Below, piece by piece: positions 44,028-50,193 of a stretch of 50,193 bases of DNA. A program made the position numbers and the translations under genes. Origin of the DNA: Candidatus Aminicenantota bacterium (GTDB lineage Bacteria; Acidobacteriota; Aminicenantia; Aminicenantales; Aminicenantaceae); the NCBI GenBank assembly GCA_011773465.1, contig WVXO01000061.1, positions 1 through 50,193 of the forward strand, in the 5' to 3' direction. Numbering within the stretch: position 1 is the first letter of the stretch; each line of letters starts with the position of its first letter. The notes beneath the pieces were generated by a model. That model was given only the letters and a program-made list of their open reading frames with translations. It had not been told where the DNA came from and searched no databases.

Positions 44028-46142
44028 ATGGAAACGAGAAAACTGAATAAACTTACTCTCATACTATTTCTAAGCATATGGATTCTTTTTTTATCTTTAT
44101 ATGGATTTCAGGAACAACAAAAACTGTTTCCCCCGGAAAAGCACGAGGTTGAAGTCAGATTGGTTCTGGTTGATGTCATTGTGACCAAGGATGGGAAATT
44201 CGTCAAAGACCTCACTAAAGATGATTTCGAGGTCTATGAAGACGGGAAAAAAGTACCTATAAATTCGTTTGAACTTATGAGTTTCGAAGAAAGAGAGCTA
44301 AAGATTGTAGAGGAGAAGGCAGAGCGAAAACGGCCTGCACCCCAAAAGAGAAAGCTTGTCGTCATATTTGATGCCATCAATTCTTGGAGAAGAGAAATAA
44401 AGTTAGAAAGTAAAAAAATCATTGATGAGCTTTTCTCTCTGATCAAGCTCGGCCACGAAGTTATGATTCTCCAGCTACATAGAAGAAAGGGATTAGAAAT
44501 CCTTCAGCCTTTTACCACAGATGAGGATCTAATTAGAAAAGCTGTTGAAAAAGCATCAGGCAATATTTGGAAGTTAGGAATGGATGCAGATGAGGTTCCT
44601 CCAAAATTTGTTGCAGATCCTGAACGTTATAGGAAATTGACAAGACTGGAATATCTGTATTTAGAAAGACGAAGATTTCAGGACACAATCGGCGGGCTTT
44701 TGGCCGCATTTAATATGGTAAGGAACTTGCCTGGTAGGAAATCGATCCTTCTCATAAGCGCTGGAATTCCTGACCTCTCTCCACCGGATATGCTTAGATA
44801 TCCATTAGGGAACATACGCTTGTTTGATCCTTTTAATATACTTGAGAAAAAAAATTTCAAAGAAGGAGAAGAAGTCATAAGAGAACTGATTAGTTTTGCC
44901 AATGCGCAAAATATTTCCATCTATACTTTAGACTCTGACATATATGTAAAACATCTTTTTTCTGGGACTACTGCAGAACGTTACCAAAAGTATGAAATTG
45001 CTCCTTTCGTGATTAGGGGAGGAGATAAAATTAGGAAAGTGCAAAATTTAAGTTGGATATCTAAAGATACTGGCGCTAGTCATTTGAGGGGCGCAGATAA
45101 ATTTGACAACTTCCGTCAGGTCATAAGTACGGACTTAAAATATTACTACCAGCTGACTTACTATCCAAGGAGAAAAGAAGCGGATGATAAATACCATAAG
45201 CTAAAAATCGAGGTTAAACGCCGCGGTGCTAAGGCACGCTTCAGAAAAGGCTATACTGACTATTCCAGAGAAGAAGCCAATAAAATGCAGCTTATAACCG
45301 CTTTTTATAATCCGGCATTATGCAAACAATTACCTTTTGAAGGAGAGTTTATTCCCTTTTTCACAAAATCTGGAAAATATGAGCCCTGGATGAATATAGC
45401 TCTTCCGGCAAAGGAGCTATTCAGGGATAGATTCGTTGATTATGCTCGTAAGAAATTCAACCTTCATATCTGGATAACCGATAAAAAAAGTGGAGAAAAG
45501 GGATATGGAGGGCAGATCAACCTTCCTTTTAATATAAATCCTTCCTTCATGGAATTTATTAAAAACATCGACTATCTGAGCTTTCATTTCAAAGGCCCGG
45601 AACTCACTTTCAAGCACAATGAATATCATACAGTTTTTGCTCTCGTCGACCCTCAGACAAACGAAATAGGAACATGGGAATCAATGCTTTCTTTGCCTGA
45701 TTTTAAGAAGAGTAAAGAAGGGGCCTTCATAAATTGTGTTTTGGGACAAATAACTTCAAATCCCAAAAAGCAAGCGAAGTCCTTTTCGCTTTCTAAACAA
45801 GATGGTAGCCTCGAGTATGGTCAAATTAAATTTCTCCCTAGAATTACAAACCAATTTGCAAACCGAGAAGAAGCTTCTGTCTTTCTGCAGATTTATCTTC
45901 CTCAAGGAAAAAAAGAGATTCAACCAGAATTTTTAATCAAAGGGGAAGACAGTCTTCTCCGGCCTCTCTCTGGAGTGGTATCTGCAGAATCGTGGAACAA
46001 AAAGTCAAAAGTCTGGAGTGCAATCTTTAAGCTTGATCTCAAATCCGCGACTCTCGGAGAGAATTCCTTATATATAGAAATTCCGTTATCTGATGAAGGG
46101 GCTGTATTAAGTAATGAACTGAAATTGACTATACTTCGTTAG
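44028..46142 (+). CDS. Secreted VWFA-related (acidobacterial type) protein
   Basis: This 704-aa protein has a signal peptide or anchor (about 10-28, LILFLSIWILFLSLYG). Then comes the VWFA-related segment EVEVRLVLVDVIVTKDGKFVKDLTKDDFEVYEDGK (about 41-75), characteristic of large families in Acidobacteriota and Aminicenantes. A VWA-like domain follows (KLVVIFDAINSW..., about 107-380). Its metal site (DxSxS) is altered to DAINS, so metal binding is uncertain. The C-terminal half (about 420-704) is beta-rich. Its role is unknown; adhesion or cell-surface assembly is a guess. It opens the plus-strand run of secreted proteins. Confidence 0.8.
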   Translation: METRKLNKLTLILFLSIWILFLSLYGFQEQQKLFPPEKHEVEVRLVLVDVIVTKDGKFVKDLTKDDFEVYEDGKKVPINSFELMSFEERELKIVEEKAERKRPAPQKRKLVVIFDAINSWRREIKLESKKIIDELFSLIKLGHEVMILQLHRRKGLEILQPFTTDEDLIRKAVEKASGNIWKLGMDADEVPPKFVADPERYRKLTRLEYLYLERRRFQDTIGGLLAAFNMVRNLPGRKSILLISAGIPDLSPPDMLRYPLGNIRLFDPFNILEKKNFKEGEEVIRELISFANAQNISIYTLDSDIYVKHLFSGTTAERYQKYEIAPFVIRGGDKIRKVQNLSWISKDTGASHLRGADKFDNFRQVISTDLKYYYQLTYYPRRKEADDKYHKLKIEVKRRGAKARFRKGYTDYSREEANKMQLITAFYNPALCKQLPFEGEFIPFFTKSGKYEPWMNIALPAKELFRDRFVDYARKKFNLHIWITDKKSGEKGYGGQINLPFNINPSFMEFIKNIDYLSFHFKGPELTFKHNEYHTVFALVDPQTNEIGTWESMLSLPDFKKSKEGAFINCVLGQITSNPKKQAKSFSLSKQDGSLEYGQIKFLPRITNQFANREEASVFLQIYLPQGKKEIQPEFLIKGEDSLLRPLSGVVSAESWNKKSKVWSAIFKLDLKSATLGENSLYIEIPLSDEGAVLSNELKLTILR

Positions 46143-46190
46143 ACGATTCAGATGAAGAGACATTCTTTTGAATTATTCAAAATTTTATGG

Positions 46191-46256
46191 CGAGTGGAAG
46201 CCAAAGACCCTAGAGCCTTGGCTTCCCTGGATTGAAAAAGATAGCTGAGCGGGTTA
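46191..46256 (+). promoter_or_regulatory. Conserved leader element, copy 1
   Basis: GGAAGCCAA (46196-46204) pairs with TTGGCTTCC (46218-46226). After the stem come TTGAAAAAGA and AGCTGAGC (46243-46250). The start codon of the propeller gene lies 22 nt further. Diverged copies precede the next two genes at 47454-47512 and 49018-49077. Confidence 0.6.
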
Positions 46257-46277
46257 GAATTCTTATATGGGGAGAAA

Positions 46278-47432
46278 ATGAAAAGTAAAACTCGTCTTGT
46301 TTCAATCACTTTATTTCTTTCAGCCTTTATTATACTTCTTTTATTTGGACAACAAGAAGCTAAATGGAAAGGGGAAATAGTAATTGAAGATGGAGTCAAA
46401 ATCATTAAAAATCCCAATGAGCCTCTTTATGGTGAGATTATATTAGAATTAGAAGAAGACTTGAGTATTGGAAGGGAGGATGATTGGAATTATCTATTCT
46501 ATAGAGTTAGCGATATCGCAGTCGATAGCCAAGATAATATTTATGTTGCGGATATGGGTAATTGCAGAATCCAGAAATTTGATCAAAATGGAAAATATCT
46601 TCAGACAATTGGAAGAAAAGGACAGGGGCCAGGAGAATTTCAAAGCCCTACAAAAATCTTTATTGATAAGAATGACAATCTTTATGTTAAAGACCAAAGA
46701 AAAATTAATAAGTTTAATAAGAATGGAAAATTTCTAAAGAAGGTCCCGTTTCAATATCCAACTTTTGAAATTCCTATACCTGGATTCTCAACTTTTTATT
46801 TTCTAGTAACTCAAGGAGGAGATGTTTTCGCTCCAGTTCTCGTGTTTTCAAAGTCTGGAGTCTACAATTGTATTGTGAGAATGAATTCAGAAGGGAAAAT
46901 TTCCAAAGAAATTGATAGATTTCTTGATAAAAATATTGAGATCAAAGGATCCACCAGCAGAGGGACAATGGGGGGAGTTGCTCACCCTTATCTTCCCAAA
47001 TTAATTTGCTCATCCTCCAAGGGTGAAAAATTTATCTACGGCTTTTCTTCTGAATATAAGTTTTTCATTATAGATAAAGAAGGAAGTAAAGTTTTAAGAA
47101 TATTAAAAGAAGAAAAACCTGTGCCTCTAACAAGAAAAGAAAAAAGAAAGAAGATGCCAAGTTATCGACCATTCTTCTCTAAAATCATTGCGGATGAAAA
47201 AGGGAGAATTTGGGTGGAAAGGTTAAAAGATATTTCAGATGAAAGTAATGAAAGAGAGATAGATATTTTCGGTTCAGATGGAAGATATCTTTATCACACA
47301 AAAAGCCCACATTCTCCTGAGATAATAAAAAAAGGATACATTTATTTCATTATATTTGCAGAAGATAGTACAGAAGTAAGCATAAAAAAATACAAAATCA
47401 AAAACTGGAACCAGATAAAAGAGGATATATAA
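46278..47432 (+). CDS. Secreted six-bladed beta-propeller (NHL-type) protein
   Basis: This 384-aa protein has a signal peptide (about 1-27, VSITLFLSAFIILLLFG). Then come propeller blades with NHL-like repeats: DIAVDSQDNIYVADMGNCRIQKFDQNG (about 75-101), LQTIGRKGQGPGEFQSPTKIFIDKNDNLYVKD (about 103-135) and KINKFNKNGKFLKKV. Later blades are weaker, but IIADEKGRIWVER is a blade near 310. Such propellers are abundant in Aminicenantes-like genomes and probably bind ligands at the cell surface; no enzyme motif is visible. A paralogue follows at 49129. Confidence 0.82.
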   Translation: MKSKTRLVSITLFLSAFIILLLFGQQEAKWKGEIVIEDGVKIIKNPNEPLYGEIILELEEDLSIGREDDWNYLFYRVSDIAVDSQDNIYVADMGNCRIQKFDQNGKYLQTIGRKGQGPGEFQSPTKIFIDKNDNLYVKDQRKINKFNKNGKFLKKVPFQYPTFEIPIPGFSTFYFLVTQGGDVFAPVLVFSKSGVYNCIVRMNSEGKISKEIDRFLDKNIEIKGSTSRGTMGGVAHPYLPKLICSSSKGEKFIYGFSSEYKFFIIDKEGSKVLRILKEEKPVPLTRKEKRKKMPSYRPFFSKIIADEKGRIWVERLKDISDESNEREIDIFGSDGRYLYHTKSPHSPEIIKKGYIYFIIFAEDSTEVSIKKYKIKNWNQIKEDI

Positions 47433-47453
47433 ATTTATTTGAGTTGAGCTGAG

Positions 47454-47512
47454 CAGAAGCCAAATCCCCTAAAGCCCTGGCTTCCCGATTCGGAAAAAGA
47501 AAGCTGAGCGAA
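47454..47512 (+). promoter_or_regulatory. Conserved leader element, copy 2
   Basis: AGAAGCCAAA... TGGCTTCCC keeps the GAAGCCA/TGGCTTC stem and GGAAAAAGAAAGCTGAGC follows, as in copy 1. The gene start is 60 nt downstream. Confidence 0.55.
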
Positions 47513-47571
47513 TTAGTGTTTCATAAGGAAGACAGTTAATAGTTAAATAAATTCCTAAGAAGGAAGAAAAA

Positions 47572-48942
47572 ATGAGATTTAGGAAAATAAGAATAACCAT
47601 ATTTGCAACTTTAATTTTGCTTTATTCTTCAAATCCAGTACTCTCTCTCAATTCAGGAATCGAAATAAATGTTGACCCCAGAATTGAATTATTAGCTGTA
47701 ATCCAAAGTTTTACTGATTGGCCTAGAATTGGAGCCTTTACTACCCTGAATTTCAAATATTATGAAGATGTTAAAAACTACTTTGCACCTCATAAAGACC
47801 ATGCTGCAGTAAAATGGTTTAATATAAATCTAAAGAAAGGCTGGAATTATGATGCACCTCCCCAGGCCATGCTCTATCTCTCATCTCCTCCTGAAATGAA
47901 AACAATCATCCCATTTTCAAATTATTTGCTAAAAAGAGGAAGAGGAAGCGAGAACCTCGGAAAAATGATTAATCTACTGAATCAGTTTGTAGTAGATTCT
48001 CATTTTATGAGATTCTGGAATGAACATAAGCCCTTTTATATGGAATTCATTAAAAGAGTAAAAAAACTTATTCCTTATGATGAATACTCGAAACTTATGA
48101 TGAACTTCTATGGAGAAGAGAAAGCGCACTTTGTATTTATCGCTGTTCCTCTATTCCATCGTGGAGGGTATGGTGCTCAAATTGAGACTGAAAAAGAGAA
48201 AATATCACATTTCTTTGGTGGCCCGCAAAAGCTTGAAAATGGATTCCCCACTTATAACGCAGCTAGTCTAAGAGCTCTTGTATTTCATGAATTTGGTCAT
48301 TCCTTCGTGAATCCGATTGTTTATGCTCATGCGAGTCAATTAAACAAGTATAAAGATTTTTATCAATATATGAAGAAAGAAATGTCAAGCCAGGCATACG
48401 GTAGATGGTTAACTGTGATTCATGAACATCTTGTTAGGACAGGAGAATATTTCCTTCTTGAACGTGCTGGATTTCCTGAAGAAAGCAAAAACAATTATAA
48501 AAATAATCTTGCCAGAGGATTTAAGCTTCTTCCATTCTTTAAGAAAAAAATGGAAACATATGTAAATAATAGAGATAAATATCCATCTTTCAGAAGCTTT
48601 TTCCCTGAGATTATCAAAGTTTTCGAGGAAGTAAAACCTATCCTAAGTGAGAAACCCGGAGTCATGGGATTCACTTACAATTTTATTAATGGTCAATGTG
48701 AGATAACAACTATAGTAAAAAACTCACCATTTCATAAATTTGGTGTAAAAAAAGGAGATATTCTCCTTTATATAGATGATACCGAAGTCACAGAAAAGAA
48801 CTTTTGGGAAGCAGTAAATATATGGAAAAATGCAAGAAAAGGAGATAAGGTCAAGTTCACTATACTAAGAGACAATGAAAAAAAAATATTCGAAATCGAA
48901 GTCCTATTTATTGAATATTATAAGTTTGTAAAGAAAGAATAA
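47572..48942 (+). CDS. Secreted metalloprotease-like protein (DUF4932-type) with C-terminal PDZ domain
   Basis: This 456-aa protein has a signal peptide (about 1-26, IFATLILLYSSNPVLS). The central domain has a zinc-protease motif HEFGH (239-243) in ALVFHEFGHSFVNPIVY, typical of DUF4932 proteins. A Glu-containing helix follows (VIHEHLVRTGEYFLLE, near 280). Residues ~365-440 form a PDZ domain (GVKKGDILLYIDDTEVTEKNFWEAV...GDKVKFTILRDNEKK). PDZ domains in periplasmic proteases select or activate substrates. The HExxH motif is intact, so activity is plausible; the substrate is unknown. It lies between two propeller paralogues. Confidence 0.75.
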   Translation: MRFRKIRITIFATLILLYSSNPVLSLNSGIEINVDPRIELLAVIQSFTDWPRIGAFTTLNFKYYEDVKNYFAPHKDHAAVKWFNINLKKGWNYDAPPQAMLYLSSPPEMKTIIPFSNYLLKRGRGSENLGKMINLLNQFVVDSHFMRFWNEHKPFYMEFIKRVKKLIPYDEYSKLMMNFYGEEKAHFVFIAVPLFHRGGYGAQIETEKEKISHFFGGPQKLENGFPTYNAASLRALVFHEFGHSFVNPIVYAHASQLNKYKDFYQYMKKEMSSQAYGRWLTVIHEHLVRTGEYFLLERAGFPEESKNNYKNNLARGFKLLPFFKKKMETYVNNRDKYPSFRSFFPEIIKVFEEVKPILSEKPGVMGFTYNFINGQCEITTIVKNSPFHKFGVKKGDILLYIDDTEVTEKNFWEAVNIWKNARKGDKVKFTILRDNEKKIFEIEVLFIEYYKFVKKE

Positions 48943-48954
48943 CATTTTAAGGAC

Positions 48955-48979
48955 TGGCGAACGCAAGCCAGATTAGGGA
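48955..48979 (+). terminator. Weak hairpin after the metalloprotease gene
   Basis: CTGGC and GCCAG pair across GAACGCAA (48955-48972), followed by an A-rich rather than T-rich tract. It may be an attenuator or a weak terminator. Confidence 0.3.
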
Positions 48980-49017
48980 AATTAAAAAAAATTTATTTCA
49001 TATTGTTTTTAGCCAAC

Positions 49018-49077
49018 TGAAAGCCAAAGAGCATCGAAGCCTTGGGTTCCCGGGGTTGAAAAAGACAGCTGAGCTGG
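49018..49077 (+). promoter_or_regulatory. Conserved leader element, copy 3
   Basis: GAAAGCCAAAGA...AGCCTTGGGTTCCC is followed by TTGAAAAAGACAGCTGAGC, matching copy 1 in both parts. The pairing partner is altered (TTGGGTT for TTGGCTT), so primary sequence is kept better than the stem. The gene start is 52 nt downstream. Confidence 0.55.
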
Positions 49078-49128
49078 AAAAGCGCCTCAATGGAGAGAGG
49101 AACGAGAGAATTTTTCAAAGGGGGAAAA

Positions 49129-50193
49129 ATGAAAAACAAAACCAAGGTTGTCTTAATCGTTTTGTTTCTTTCAGGCTCTATTATACTTGTATCCTATGGA
49201 GGTCAAAAAATTGAATGGAAAGGCAAGATAGAAATTGAAAATGGAGTTAAAGTCATTAAAAACCCAAGAGAGGCCCTGTACGGTAAGATTAAATTTGAAT
49301 TGGAAGGGGATTTGAGCATCGGCAATCAGCAGAATGAAAATTACTTGTTTTATAAAGTTATGGATATTCAGGCTGCCAATAATGGAAATATTTATATCTC
49401 GGATTCTGGGAATTACAGGGTGCAGTGTTTTGATAAAAATGGAAACTATCTTCTTACCATAGGAAGAAAAGGTCAGGGACCTGGAGAATTTAACCATCCT
49501 TTCGAATTACAAATAGAAGGTGAGACAGGAAATATCTATGTCAATGATGATTTAAGGAAAATCAAGATTTTTGATAAGGAAGGTAATTATATAAATAAAG
49601 ACATTATCCTTGAGGGTGTGCTTGAAGATTTTTATCTGGATTCTGATAGAAATATATGGGGAAAGTTCTCATCGCCTAGCACTAACTCAATTAAAAAAGT
49701 GAGCCATGAAGGAAAAGTTGTACACGAATTAGCAGAATCTCCCTTTATGTTTACTAAAAAAATATTAAGCAAAGAAACGGTTGGGAATAGAGTGACCGCC
49801 GAAGGTCTTATTATCACTCATGGTTACGAACATGACAGTTATATTTCAAAAATAGATAACCAGACTTTTATATATGGCTATTCAAAAGAGTACGAACTGA
49901 ATATCTTCGATAAGGAAGGCAAAATACTCATTAAAATAAAAAAGGATGAACCATACAAGAAATTTACAAAAGAAGAGAAGAGTAGGATTGAACATAGGAT
50001 TAAAGTGGGATTAATATCGGACGGATATCCATATCGAGGAATATCCTTGAGATTCCCAAAGCATATGCCTTTCTTTTATTCGATATTTACAGATAGTATA
50101 GGCCGAATTTATGTTAGACGAAGTCCACGGGAGCGTGGAGAAAATGTGGAAAGAGTATATGATATTTTTAGCAAAGAAGGTTATTACTTATAC
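49129..50193 (+). CDS. Secreted six-bladed beta-propeller protein, 3' end beyond the window
   Basis: The open frame runs from ATG 49129 (preceded by AAAGGGGGA) to the window end, 355 codons with no stop. A signal peptide (about 1-24, VVLIVLFLSGSIILVSYG) precedes the shared segment IENGVKVIKNPREALYG and propeller blades (GNIYISDSGNYRVQCFDKNG, TIGRKGQGPGEF). It is a paralogue of the protein at 46278-47432 (IEDGVKIIKNPNEPLYGE; TIGRKGQGPGEF), indicating tandem duplication around the metalloprotease gene. Function unknown beyond ligand-binding propeller. Confidence 0.82.
   Translation, partial: MKNKTKVVLIVLFLSGSIILVSYGGQKIEWKGKIEIENGVKVIKNPREALYGKIKFELEGDLSIGNQQNENYLFYKVMDIQAANNGNIYISDSGNYRVQCFDKNGNYLLTIGRKGQGPGEFNHPFELQIEGETGNIYVNDDLRKIKIFDKEGNYINKDIILEGVLEDFYLDSDRNIWGKFSSPSTNSIKKVSHEGKVVHELAESPFMFTKKILSKETVGNRVTAEGLIITHGYEHDSYISKIDNQTFIYGYSKEYELNIFDKEGKILIKIKKDEPYKKFTKEEKSRIEHRIKVGLISDGYPYRGISLRFPKHMPFFYSIFTDSIGRIYVRRSPRERGENVERVYDIFSKEGYYLY

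Overview
The window is about 40% GC and reads as a chromosome segment of an anaerobic or microaerophilic, probably Gram-negative bacterium. The closest fit is Candidatus Aminicenantes or a neighbouring Acidobacteriota lineage. The markers for this are a VWFA-related protein of the acidobacterial type, six-bladed NHL-type propeller proteins in paralogous runs, outer-membrane barrels, a B12-dependent ribonucleotide reductase, a 2-oxoacid:ferredoxin oxidoreductase, and many rubrerythrin, rubredoxin and ferritin-like proteins. The assignment is inferred from gene content; no rRNA gene is present.

Layout. 1-2160 (minus strand) holds a tRNA-Thr/tRNA-Tyr pair and an ECF sigma/anti-sigma/Spy-like operon. 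2453-9231 (plus) is a purine cluster, purB-purS-purQ-purL then purN, followed by tyrS. 9239-12762 (minus) holds a double-length ThyX and a membrane sulfatase/LtaS-type enzyme. 13081-17356 is a rearranged locus: a ferritin-like gene, a broken second copy of the rtcB 3' end, a promoter and gene for a Cyc2-like cytochrome-porin, then intact rtcB and archease. A perfectly collinear 371-bp direct repeat flanks the cytochrome-porin cassette. 17359-28509 (minus) holds NAD salvage and synthesis (pncB, nadA), amrS, nth, nrdJ, an M50 protease, rubrerythrin and a sulfur/Fe-S set (tusA-like, nifU-like, nifS-like, nfu). 28551-33207 (minus) holds a korAB-type oxidoreductase, a lysine-rich desulforedoxin-like protein and purA. 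33321-38493 holds an outer-membrane barrel, a rubredoxin-reductase-like flavoprotein, a rubredoxin missed by long-ORF calling, a ferritin-like protein, glutamate dehydrogenase and mutM. 38500-44000 is gene-poor accessory DNA with a RepA/DnaB-like ATPase, a STAS protein, a CPBP protease, several inverted and tandem repeats and a broken tRNA-Ala. 44028-50193 (plus) is a secreted-protein run (VWFA, propeller, metalloprotease-PDZ, propeller) in which three of the four genes follow copies of the same leader element.

How the genes fit together. PurB/S/Q/L/N/A cover much of de novo AMP synthesis. NadA and PncB supply NAD. NifS/NifU/Nfu/TusA-like proteins would serve Fe-S enzymes such as Kor, AmrS, Nth and NadA. 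Rubredoxin, its likely reductase, rubrerythrin and ferritin-like proteins form an oxygen and peroxide defence set.

The most notable observations are: (i) the Cyc2-like cytochrome-porin cassette between 371-bp repeats whose rtcB parts differ almost only at silent sites; (ii) a NifS homologue whose PLP lysine is replaced by glutamine; (iii) a tandem ThyX whose halves carry complementary catalytic motifs; (iv) an uncharacterised 315-bp element of nested perfect stems at 25791-26105; (v) a repeated leader before three consecutive secreted-protein genes.
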